This document shows, one piece after another, positions 57,112-64,000 of a stretch of 64,000 nucleotides of DNA. A model generated the notes under the pieces. The model was not told where the DNA came from. It was given only the letters and a program-made list of their open reading frames with translations, and ran no database searches. Made by a program: the position numbers and the translations under genes. Source of the stretch: Pseudoglutamicibacter cumminsii (lineage in GTDB: Bacteria; Actinomycetota; Actinomycetes; Actinomycetales; Micrococcaceae); assembly GCF_016907775.1 (NCBI RefSeq), contig NZ_JAFBCO010000001.1:496001-560000 (forward strand). The letters are read 5' to 3'. The number at the start of each line of letters is the position of its first letter. The stretch's first letter is position 1.

Positions 57112-58430
57112 TGTGTGTCCCCTTCTTCGGTGGTGCCGGCGCCAGATGTCCCAGCGTCTGGAATCGTGATCTCGCCGCGCGCTGCTTTGAGCGCGATGTC
57201 GGTGCGCTTCTGCGCCCCATCAAAGGTGATCTTCTCGGCGCCGGCGTACGCGACTTCGCGTGCATCGTTGAGGTCTTCACCCAAGCCAACGACGGCCAGG
57301 ACGCGCCCACCAGCGGTGACGAGCTCGCCGTCGGCGTTGAGGGCGGTACCAGCGTGGAGAACGGATACGGCTTCATGAGCCTCGGCCGCGTCAACACCCG
57401 TGATGACGTCGCCCTTCGAGGAGGACTCCGGGTAGCCGGCGGAAGCCAGCACCACGGCTACCGCGGTGCGTTCATCCCACACGAGCGGTTCGATGGTGTC
57501 GAGCTTGCCGCGCGCCGCAGCGAGCAGGACGCGACCCAACGGCGAGCGCAGGCGCTGCAGAACCGGCTGGGTTTCGGGGTCGCCAAAGCGGGCGTTGAAT
57601 TCAATGACGCGCAGGCCGCGGCTCGTCACGGCGAGACCGCAGTAGAGGACTCCGACGAACGGGGTTCCGCGGTTCTTCATCGCCACGAGCGTCGGTTCCG
57701 CGACGCGCTCCATGACCTGCGCGACGAATCCTTCAGGGAGCCACGGCAGCGGCGTGTACGCGCCCATGCCGCCGGTGTTGGGGCCTTCGTCGTTGTCGAA
57801 GATGCGCTTGAAGTCTTGGGCCGGCTCAAGCGGGACCGCGTTGGTTCCGTCGGAGAGCACGAAAAGCGAAACCTCAGGTCCGTCCAGGAACTCTTCGATC
57901 ACAACGCTTCCGCCGGCGTCGAAGCACGCCTGAGCGTGCGCGAGCGCCTCCGCGCGATCAGAGGTCACGACGACGCCCTTGCCTGCCGCGAGGCCATCGT
58001 CCTTAACGACGTACGGGGCACCGAACATATCGAGCGCATCGGCGGCCTCTTCAGCCGTGGTAGCCACGCGCGCCATCGCGGTTGGGACCTCGGCCTCAGC
58101 CATGATCTCTTTAGCGAACGCCTTCGACGCTTCGAGCTGTGCCGCGGCCTTCGAAGGTCCGAAAACCGGGACACCTGCTTCTACAAGCGCGTCCGCGGCA
58201 CCCGCTGCGAGCGGGGCTTCCGGCCCAACAACCACCAGATCAACAGCGAGTTCCTTCGCGAGCGCAACGCACGCGTCGGGATCTGTGGTGTTGAGATCGT
58301 GGACGGGCACATCCGCCGCGATGCCGGCGTTACCGGGGGCGGCGTGCACCTCCTCAACGGAGTCATCGCGCAAAAGCGCACGGACAAGGGCGTGTTCGCG
58401 GCCACCTGGGCCAATTACCAAGACCTTCAC
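57108..58430 (-). CDS. purD: Phosphoribosylamine--glycine ligase PurD
   Basis: This 440-aa ATP-grasp enzyme makes glycinamide ribonucleotide. It has an N-terminal PGGREHAL loop, the central VVKDDGLAAGKGVVV and VVIEEFLDGPEVSLF, and the C-terminal INFNARFGDPETQPV equivalent (IEFNARFGDPETQPV). A GTG start near TATAGG and GGATGG suggests a short leader. It is transcribed with purC and divergently from the asparaginase gene. Confidence 0.96.
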   Translation of the reverse strand: MKVLVIGPGGREHALVRALLRDDSVEEVHAAPGNAGIAADVPVHDLNTTDPDACVALAKELAVDLVVVGPEAPLAAGAADALVEAGVPVFGPSKAAAQLEASKAFAKEIMAEAEVPTAMARVATTAEEAADALDMFGAPYVVKDDGLAAGKGVVVTSDRAEALAHAQACFDAGGSVVIEEFLDGPEVSLFVLSDGTNAVPLEPAQDFKRIFDNDEGPNTGGMGAYTPLPWLPEGFVAQVMERVAEPTLVAMKNRGTPFVGVLYCGLAVTSRGLRVIEFNARFGDPETQPVLQRLRSPLGRVLLAAARGKLDTIEPLVWDERTAVAVVLASAGYPESSSKGDVITGVDAAEAHEAVSVLHAGTALNADGELVTAGGRVLAVVGLGEDLNDAREVAYAGAEKITFDGAQKRTDIALKAARGEITIPDAGTSGAGTTEEGDTQ

Positions 58431-58516
58431 AGTTTTCCATCCTATAGATTCCGCGCCGCATATTCTCGGTCGGTTGCGGACGTGGCTGTGCCACGCGACC
58501 TCAGCATGCGGTGCAT

Positions 58517-58522
58517 TACCCT
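58517..58522 (+). promoter_or_regulatory. -10 hexamer TACCCT (leaderless start of asparaginase gene)
   Basis: TACCCT ends 6 nt before ATG 58529. The in-frame GTG at 58511 lies upstream of the hexamer. Confidence 0.55.
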
Positions 58523-58528
58523 GGCTGT

Positions 58529-59596
58529 ATGACTTCCGACACTTTTACTTCTGCTGATCCGCACTACAGCCCGGACCGTTCGATCACGGCCGCGGACGTC
58601 GTCGAGCTCGCTCATGTGACCCGCAACGGCGCGGTTGAATCGCGTCACCTCGGTGTGCTCGCGGTTGTAGGGCCAGACGGTGAGTTGGTGGCTTCGCTGG
58701 GTGATCCTGAGGCGCTGATTTTCCCTCGCTCGACGCTCAAGCCGTTTCAGGCGTTCGCGTCGCTGCGCGCGGGCGCCGAGCTGGACGATGAGGCGCTTGC
58801 GTTGGCGTGTGCGTCTCACCAGGGTGGGGTGCGGCATCAAGAGTTGGCTGAGCGGATGCTGCGTGAGGCCGGTTTGGATGCTGGCGCGTTGAGGTGCCCG
58901 GATGCGATGCCTCGTGATGCGCAGGCCCGCCGAGACCGAATCAAGCAGGATGCTGGGCCGGATAAGCTCGCGTTCAACTGCTCGGGCAAGCACGCGGGAT
59001 TCTTGAAGGCCGCGGTCGCCTCGGGCGTAGATACGGAGTCTTATCTTGACCCGGAGCATCCCGTTCAGAAGGATGCGTTGCATCTCCTTGAGGTTTTGGG
59101 TGGAGCTCCGCTTGGCGTGGTGGGCGTCGATGGTTGCGGTGCTCCGGCCCCGCAGCTGACGGTCACGGCACTCGCGCGGGCGGTTGCTCGTCTGGTGTCC
59201 GGTACCTTGCCTGAGGGGCACGGCTTCACTGACGATGATGCGGCGATGTGGGCGCGGATCGCTCCTGCGATGTTGGCGCATCCATGGGCTGTTCACGGCG
59301 AGGGTGAGGAGAACACCGTCACGATGCAGCGCACTGGCGTGGTCGCCAAGCTGGGCGCTGAGGCTGTGTTGGTTTTGGGCACCAAGGATGGCTATGGCTT
59401 GGCTTTGAAGATGCTCGACGGCGGTGACCGCGCGAACACGCGTGTCGGCATGGATGCGCTGGTTGCGCTGGGTCTTGCGGATTCCGATGTGGTTGCAGCC
59501 GCGTTGGATGAGATGGATAAGCCTGTTTTGGGTGGCGGCGCACCAGTGGGTGAGGTTCGGAGCTCTGCTGCGGTGACGCAATTGAGTCGCGCATAA
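58529..59596 (+). CDS. Asparaginase (Rhizobium etli/thermolabile type II family)
   Basis: This 355-aa protein of the Asparaginase_II family is unrelated to the classic bacterial AnsA/AnsB fold. It shows the family blocks LVASLGDPEALIFPRSTLKPFQ, CASHQGGVRHQELAERML, LAFNCSGKHAGFL (with the nucleophile and Cys/Lys region) and GVVGVDGCGAPAPQL. It should hydrolyse L-asparagine to aspartate and ammonia in the cytoplasm. It lies among purine genes, where aspartate and glutamine are substrates, though a direct link is inference. Confidence 0.9.
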   Translation: MTSDTFTSADPHYSPDRSITAADVVELAHVTRNGAVESRHLGVLAVVGPDGELVASLGDPEALIFPRSTLKPFQAFASLRAGAELDDEALALACASHQGGVRHQELAERMLREAGLDAGALRCPDAMPRDAQARRDRIKQDAGPDKLAFNCSGKHAGFLKAAVASGVDTESYLDPEHPVQKDALHLLEVLGGAPLGVVGVDGCGAPAPQLTVTALARAVARLVSGTLPEGHGFTDDDAAMWARIAPAMLAHPWAVHGEGEENTVTMQRTGVVAKLGAEAVLVLGTKDGYGLALKMLDGGDRANTRVGMDALVALGLADSDVVAAALDEMDKPVLGGGAPVGEVRSSAAVTQLSRA

Positions 59597-59704
59597 GTGC
59601 GCTTGGTCACATAAACCACATATGCTGGGGGTAGGGTTGCCGCTAGTTCTTCTGGTGGTTCCCGGTCCCGGTGGCCGCGCCAGGGCGGTTGCCTGAGGAG
59701 CCTT

Positions 59705-60097
59705 ATGGAGGTTCATGTGGCACAGAAACGTAAGATCTCGGTTGAGCAGGGCGACGCTGCGGTTGCTGCGTGGCGGAATGATCGTCAGAGCCTTGATAAG
59801 AAAACGGAAGCGATCGCTGTCCGCTACGTGCTGCAGCTTTTGACGGAGCGCGCTCCCGGCGGTTCGGTTGAGGTTCGCGTTCCTCCACACGGTGCGGTTC
59901 AGTGCATCGAGGGCACGTCTCATACGCGAGGGACTCCACCGAATGTTGTGGAGATGACCCCGGACACGTGGCTTCAGCTGGCTACTGGTTCGCTCGAGTG
60001 GGCAGATGCTCTGGAACGCGGACTCGTGGATGCGTCGGGGACTCGTAGTGATCTGAGCGAGTACTTCCCGCTGTGCGAAGCGTCCGTGATTAACTAA
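59705..60097 (+). CDS. Sterol-carrier-like (bacterial SCP) family protein
   Basis: This 130-aa protein has the pattern of the bacterial sterol-carrier family: AVRYVLQLLTERAPGGSVEVRVPPHGAVQCIEG, then NVVEMTPDTWLQLATGSLEW. Its ligand and function are unknown; it often sits beside purF in actinobacteria. Two nested starts are possible: ATG 59705 with GAGGAG upstream, and GTG 59717 (MAQKRKIS) with GGAGG upstream. A TATGCT hexamer at 59621-59626 may be its -10, giving a leader of about 75 nt. Confidence 0.8.
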   Translation: MEVHVAQKRKISVEQGDAAVAAWRNDRQSLDKKTEAIAVRYVLQLLTERAPGGSVEVRVPPHGAVQCIEGTSHTRGTPPNVVEMTPDTWLQLATGSLEWADALERGLVDASGTRSDLSEYFPLCEASVIN

Positions 60098-60133
60098 CGC
60101 GCGGCGCTGGGCTAGTAGGCCTGTGGCGCTGGG

Positions 60134-60139
60134 TACGCT
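60134..60139 (+). promoter_or_regulatory. -10 hexamer TACGCT (leaderless start of 60147 gene)
   Basis: TACGCT ends 7 nt before ATG 60147, with no Shine-Dalgarno. Confidence 0.5.
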
Positions 60140-60146
60140 TGTCTTT

Positions 60147-60545
60147 ATGACTGACAAGCCCACTGAGAACACCGAGAACACCGACAACCACGCGCCGTCT
60201 GCACAGCCTGTCCCTGCGCTTGCTGAAGGAACGCGCTCACAGACCGCGGCCCCTGAGCCTGTCGAGTTTGAGGTTCGTGTTGCACCTAAGCCTGGCGCGT
60301 TCTTGGTGACCGGTGGCGCTCTCGGTGTGATCGTTGCGCTGATCTCTGCGTGGCTGGGTGGCGGAACCGAGGAACACTCGATGGGTAGCGTCTTCGGCTT
60401 CCTCGCGGTCCTCTTCGCGATCATCGGCGTTGGAATCGGCGCGATCGTTTTCCTGATTTTCGACCGCGTGGGCCGCAAACGCACCAAACACATTTATGCC
60501 GTCAAGGAAGGCTCTGCCGACGGGGCTGACACGGCAAACGAGTAA
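60147..60545 (+). CDS. Small two-helix membrane protein, unknown function
   Basis: This 132-aa protein has a hydrophilic N-terminus with repeated Glu-Asn-Thr (TENTENTDN), then two transmembrane helices (about residues 52-72 and 82-107). They are joined by a short loop, and a basic stretch DRVGRKRTKHIYAVKEG follows. No catalytic motif is visible. Similar small proteins lie next to purF in relatives; the role is unknown. Confidence 0.65.
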   Translation: MTDKPTENTENTDNHAPSAQPVPALAEGTRSQTAAPEPVEFEVRVAPKPGAFLVTGGALGVIVALISAWLGGGTEEHSMGSVFGFLAVLFAIIGVGIGAIVFLIFDRVGRKRTKHIYAVKEGSADGADTANE

Positions 60546-60631
60546 CATTCAGCGCCACCATGCGCCGCGCTATTCTGCACTGCTGGTCTTTTGGTATTTA
60601 CCGACTGCCGTAGTGTGACAAAATAGGCGGC

Positions 60632-62155
60632 ATGGCTCGTGGCAACGGAATGCTCAATCATGACCTCCTCCCTGACGAACGTCGCGTACAAGAAGAGTGC
60701 GGCGTTTTCGGCGTGTGGGCGCCGGGTGAGGACGTAGCGAAGCTCGCATATTACGGTCTTTACGCTCTGCAACACCGCGGACAAGAATCCGCCGGTATCG
60801 CCGTTTCGACCGGCGAGCGCATCAATGTGTACAAAGACATTGGTTTGGTTTCGCACGTTTTCGATGAGAACACCCTTAACGCGTTGTCCGGCGATATGGC
60901 TGTGGGCCACTGCCGCTATTCGACGACGGGCGCCAATAAGTGGGCTAACGCTCAGCCGACGCTGGGGCCGACCCCGTACGGCACGGTTGCGCTCGCGCAC
61001 AACGGCAACATCACGAACACTCGCGAGCTGTCCCGCTTGATCGGTGAGTTGCACGGCGAAGAAACCAAGGGCGAGATCCGCGCAGGTAACACGACGGATA
61101 CCGCGCTCATCACGGCCCTTCTGGATAACGACGCGCACGATTCGCTTGAAGACACGATCGCTGAGCTTTTGCCTCGTCTTCGTGGCGCGTTCTCGCTCGT
61201 GTTCATGGACGAGCACACCCTGTATGCCGCACGTGACCCGTGGGGTGTCCGCCCGCTGGTTCTGGGCCGGCTTGAGCGCGGCTGGGTTGTCGCAAGCGAG
61301 CAGGCCGCACTCGCCACCGTGGGTGCGAGCGTGATCCGTGAGATCAAGCCGGGCGAGATGGTCGCGATTGACGCGAACGGCGTGCGCACCCGACGTTTCG
61401 CTAAAAAGCAGCGCGCTGGCTGCGTTTTCGAATACGTTTACCTGGCTCGCCCTGACGCGACGATCAAGGGCCGCAACGTCTATGAGTCCCGCGTTGAAAT
61501 GGGCCGAGTCCTAGCACGGGAGAACACGGCCGAGGCCGACATCGTGATTCCTGTCCCGGAGTCCGGCACGCCTGCCGCGATCGGCTACGCGGAAGCCTCA
61601 GGGATCCCGTTCGCGCACGGGTTCGTCAAGAACGCCTACGTGGGCCGCACATTCATCCAGCCGACGCAGACGCTGCGTCAGCTCGGCATCAAGCTCAAAC
61701 TCAACGCTATGGAGTCCGTGATCCGCGGCAAGCGCGTCGTGGTTGTTGACGACTCGATCGTGCGCGGTAACACTCAGCGCGCCGTCGTGCGTTCCCTGCG
61801 CGAAGCTGGTGCCGCGGAAGTGCACGTCAAGATCTCCTCGCCGCCAGTCAAGTGGCCGTGCTTCTACGGAATCGATTTCGCGACCCGCGCCGAGCTCATC
61901 GCTAACGGAGCCGACGAAGAGCAGATCGCGCAGTCGATCGGCGCTGACTCGCTAGCCTATATTTCAGAAGACGGCATGATCGCGGCGACCGAACAGCCAC
62001 GCGAGAAGCTGTGCACCGCGTGCTTCACCGGCGAGTACCCCATCGCGCTCCCTGACTATAAAGACCTCGGCCCGGAGATCACCGAACGTGACCCGGGCCG
62101 CCACCCGGAAATCCTAGAGAAACGTGCGCAGGCTCTCTCCTCCGCTGAGTCCTAG
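60632..62155 (+). CDS. purF: Amidophosphoribosyltransferase PurF
   Basis: This 507-aa first enzyme of purine synthesis transfers glutamine-derived ammonia to PRPP. It has a propeptide of about 22 residues ending before Cys23 (EECGVFGVW), the N-terminal nucleophile after processing, then YGLYALQHRGQESAG. The PRPP-binding loop is VVVVDDSIVRGNT. Cysteines in GCVFEYVY, WPCFYGID and LCTACF match iron-sulfur-type PurF of Gram-positives. It is followed by purM 31 nt later. Confidence 0.96.
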   Translation: MARGNGMLNHDLLPDERRVQEECGVFGVWAPGEDVAKLAYYGLYALQHRGQESAGIAVSTGERINVYKDIGLVSHVFDENTLNALSGDMAVGHCRYSTTGANKWANAQPTLGPTPYGTVALAHNGNITNTRELSRLIGELHGEETKGEIRAGNTTDTALITALLDNDAHDSLEDTIAELLPRLRGAFSLVFMDEHTLYAARDPWGVRPLVLGRLERGWVVASEQAALATVGASVIREIKPGEMVAIDANGVRTRRFAKKQRAGCVFEYVYLARPDATIKGRNVYESRVEMGRVLARENTAEADIVIPVPESGTPAAIGYAEASGIPFAHGFVKNAYVGRTFIQPTQTLRQLGIKLKLNAMESVIRGKRVVVVDDSIVRGNTQRAVVRSLREAGAAEVHVKISSPPVKWPCFYGIDFATRAELIANGADEEQIAQSIGADSLAYISEDGMIAATEQPREKLCTACFTGEYPIALPDYKDLGPEITERDPGRHPEILEKRAQALSSAES

Positions 62156-62186
62156 CCTGACCTCCAAACAAAGGAACTGAAACTCC

Positions 62187-63329
62187 ATGAGCTCCTCTGA
62201 TCAGCAACCCATTACCTATGCCGATGCTGGTGTGGACGTTGAGGCCGGCGACCGTGCGGTCGAGCTGATGAAGGCCTCCGTCAAGGCAACCCACTCCCCC
62301 GCTGTTGTGGGTGGCGTGGGCGGCTTCGCGGGCATGTACGACGCGTCGGCGCTACTGAAGTACAAGCGTCCGCTGCTCGCTTCCTCGACCGATGGTGTGG
62401 GTACCAAGGTCGCGATCGCTCAGGCTATGGATAAGCACGACACGATCGGTTTCGACCTCGTCGGCATGGTTGTTGACGACATCGTGGTGGTCGGCGCTGA
62501 GCCGCTCGTCATGACTGACTACATCGCGTGCGGCAAGGTTGTCCCTGAGCGGATCGCCGCGATCGTCTCCGGTATCGCAGAGGGCTGCCGCCTCGCTGGC
62601 ACCTCGCTAGTTGGTGGCGAGACAGCCGAGCACCCTGGCCTGCTCGGCCCGGATGAGTACGATGTGGCAGGCGCCGCTACCGGTGTTGTTGAGGCTCAAG
62701 CGATGCTCGGCCCTGAACGCGTCAAGGCTGGCGACCGCGTGATCGCGATGGCGTCCTCCGGTATCCACTCGAACGGCTACTCCCTGGTGCGCCGCGTGAT
62801 CCACGCTGCCGGCTGGGACCTGAACCGCGAGGTCACCGAGCTGGGCCGCACCCTGGGCGAAGAGCTGCTCGAGCCAACCCGCGTCTACGCTGGCGACTGC
62901 CTCTCGCTCATGCGGACGCTCAACACCGAGCCAGAGTCGCCTGAGGCGCCTCTGCGTGGCTTCTCGCACGTGACTGGCGGTGGCCTGGCAGCGAACCTCG
63001 CCCGTGTCCTCCCGACCGGCCTCGCTGCCACTGTGGACCGCGGAACCTGGGAGCTCCCAGCGATCTTCTCGCTCATCGGGCAGCTCGGCAAGGTGCCGCA
63101 GGACGACCTCGAACGCACCCTCAACGTGGGCGTTGGCATGGTCGCGATCGTCGCCCCAGATGCGGCGGCGGATGCGATCGCACACCTCAACGCGCGCGGC
63201 CTGCAGGCATGGGACATGGGTGAAGTCACCGAACTCACCGATGAGATCCGCGCTGACGAAGCGACCGTCCAGGGCGCTAAGGGCGTCGACGGCGGCGCCG
63301 TCCGCCTCGTCGGCAACTACGCGAGCTAG
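62187..63329 (+). CDS. purM: Phosphoribosylformylglycinamidine cyclo-ligase PurM
   Basis: This 380-aa ATP-dependent enzyme closes the imidazole ring to give AIR. It shows YADAGVDVEAGD, SSTDGVGTKVAIA, the GIAEGCRLAGTSLVGGETAEHPG block, and SGIHSNGYSLVRRV. AAGGAACTG lies before the ATG. It is co-transcribed with purF. The gene ends only 5 nt from the convergent sirtuin gene, with no terminator between them. Confidence 0.96.
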   Translation: MSSSDQQPITYADAGVDVEAGDRAVELMKASVKATHSPAVVGGVGGFAGMYDASALLKYKRPLLASSTDGVGTKVAIAQAMDKHDTIGFDLVGMVVDDIVVVGAEPLVMTDYIACGKVVPERIAAIVSGIAEGCRLAGTSLVGGETAEHPGLLGPDEYDVAGAATGVVEAQAMLGPERVKAGDRVIAMASSGIHSNGYSLVRRVIHAAGWDLNREVTELGRTLGEELLEPTRVYAGDCLSLMRTLNTEPESPEAPLRGFSHVTGGGLAANLARVLPTGLAATVDRGTWELPAIFSLIGQLGKVPQDDLERTLNVGVGMVAIVAPDAAADAIAHLNARGLQAWDMGEVTELTDEIRADEATVQGAKGVDGGAVRLVGNYAS

Positions 63330-63334
63330 CTAAC

Positions 63335-64000
63335 TCAGCTGTGTGAACGCAGCAGCTTGGCTTCGACCTCAAGCAAGGCCGGGGTTGCGAGCGTTCTCCA
63401 CAGCACATCGACCTTGTCGTCGGCGCGGCCCGGGCCCGCGGTGATTGTCGCCGCGGGCTGGCCCCGCTTGATCGCGTCAAGCACAAAACGGTAGCCCGAC
63501 ATCACGGCCAGCGAGCTACCAATCACAAGCAGCGCATCGGACTCCGCTTTGAGCTCCTCGACGTGCTCTCGTCGCTCCTGCGGAACGTTCTCACCGAAGT
63601 ACACGACCGAGGGCTTCATCTTCTCCGAACCGCACACAGCGCAGCCCACCGTGTTGAAGCGAGCCACATCCGCATCGGACAGTGACACATCGCCATCAGG
63701 GTTCACATACGCGTCCCGGACCGTGACCGATTCGCGGTAACCAGGGTTAGCGGCCTCGAGGCGAACCTCGTACACCTCGCGCGGCTCGGTGGCGCCGCAA
63801 TCGAGGCATTCGACCTGCGTCATATCGCCGTGCAACGCGATGACGTCCGTGGCGCCTGCTTCCTCGTGCAAGCCATCCACGTTCTGCGTCACGATCCCCG
63901 AAAGCAAGCCGCGGCGCTGCCATTCAGCCAGCACCCGATGCCCCAGGTTAGGGCGGGCCTGGTTCATGAGCCGGTGCCCAATGAAAGCCCGCGCCCAATA
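63335..64000 (-). CDS. Sir2-family NAD-dependent protein deacetylase (cut by window edge)
   Basis: These are the C-terminal 221 residues of a sirtuin; the N-terminus lies beyond the right edge, and the frame is open to the last base (reading YWARAFIGHRLMNQ). Visible are the TQNVDGLHEEAG and ALHGDM motifs (NAD and the catalytic His). The zinc site has two Cys-X2-Cys pairs (CLDC, CAVC), followed by MKPSVVYFGENVP and the late GSSLAVMSGYRF. It removes acyl groups from lysines using NAD+. Together with AcuC it offers two deacetylases that could act on Acs. Confidence 0.92.
   Translation of the reverse strand, partial: YWARAFIGHRLMNQARPNLGHRVLAEWQRRGLLSGIVTQNVDGLHEEAGATDVIALHGDMTQVECLDCGATEPREVYEVRLEAANPGYRESVTVRDAYVNPDGDVSLSDADVARFNTVGCAVCGSEKMKPSVVYFGENVPQERREHVEELKAESDALLVIGSSLAVMSGYRFVLDAIKRGQPAATITAGPGRADDKVDVLWRTLATPALLEVEAKLLRSHS

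Noticed and set aside
60597-60624. TTTACC-N16-CAAAAT as a leaderless purF promoter
   Set aside because: The -10 does not fit TANNNT, and an alternative TAGTGT lies nearby; there was not enough support to list it.

Overview
The window is a chromosomal segment of a high-GC (about 60% by eye) Gram-positive actinobacterium, most likely a member of the Micrococcaceae (Micrococcales). The evidence is the 32-aa ribosomal protein bS22, a BldC-like regulator next to proC, MarP, a GlxR-like Crp, menaquinone genes, System II cytochrome c maturation, and gene order that matches known mycobacterial blocks. The genus cannot be fixed from the sequence. I see no rRNA, tRNA, CRISPR array or insertion sequence. 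No gene-free stretch exceeds about 250 bases.

Layout. 1-3786: lower phenylacetate pathway on the minus strand (paaZ cut by the left edge, then paaH-paaF-paaJ), with a TetR/PaaR-type operator before paaZ. 3997-6507: SDF-family symporter, hotdog thioesterase and YhhN membrane protein. 6579-9744: menB-menE-menA. 9822-11489: four small membrane proteins. 11600-16518: ccsB-resB-ccdA-tlpA and a histidine phosphatase, all minus strand. 16707-18847: YceI protein and two paralogous membrane proteins. 18937-22600: an AT-richer accessory cassette of a secreted I36/crystallin-fold protein, an ABC ATPase and an FtsX-like permease. 22699-30513: glutaredoxin, bS22, BldC-like HTH, ArsR regulator, acuC, TrkH/TrkA potassium uptake, proC, sugar-phosphate isomerase and Ppx. 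30522-39514: topA, winged-helix regulator, methyltransferase, GNAT enzyme and DEAH helicase. 39530-44719: Tad-pilus genes. 44837-56187: Nudix, nth, acs, marP, crp, degenerate Nudix, ridA, DUF4177, ponA2 and metallophosphoesterase. 56194-64000: purC, purD, asparaginase, SCP-like protein, purF, purM and a sirtuin cut by the right edge.

How the genes fit together. Menaquinone synthesis and cytochrome c maturation serve the respiratory chain. The pur genes form two divergent groups. Phenylacetate breakdown yields acetyl-CoA and succinyl-CoA, and acs makes acetyl-CoA from acetate. acs is preceded by two perfect GTGA-N6-TCAC Crp/GlxR sites, and the crp gene itself lies about 2 kb downstream of the acs stop. 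The same type of site sits inside the promoter of the secreted-protein cassette.

Recurring non-coding themes. At least 13 genes have a TANNNT -10 hexamer ending only 6-7 nt before the start codon, which is the signature of leaderless mRNAs. Several genes have their 3' end, sometimes with the stop codon, repeated in tandem just downstream (proC, acuC, the 11489 gene). Strong perfect hairpin terminators sit between convergent genes. The candidate for an undescribed system is the 18937-22600 cassette, whose architecture resembles lactococcin-972-type loci but whose secreted product is an I36/beta-gamma-crystallin-type protein.
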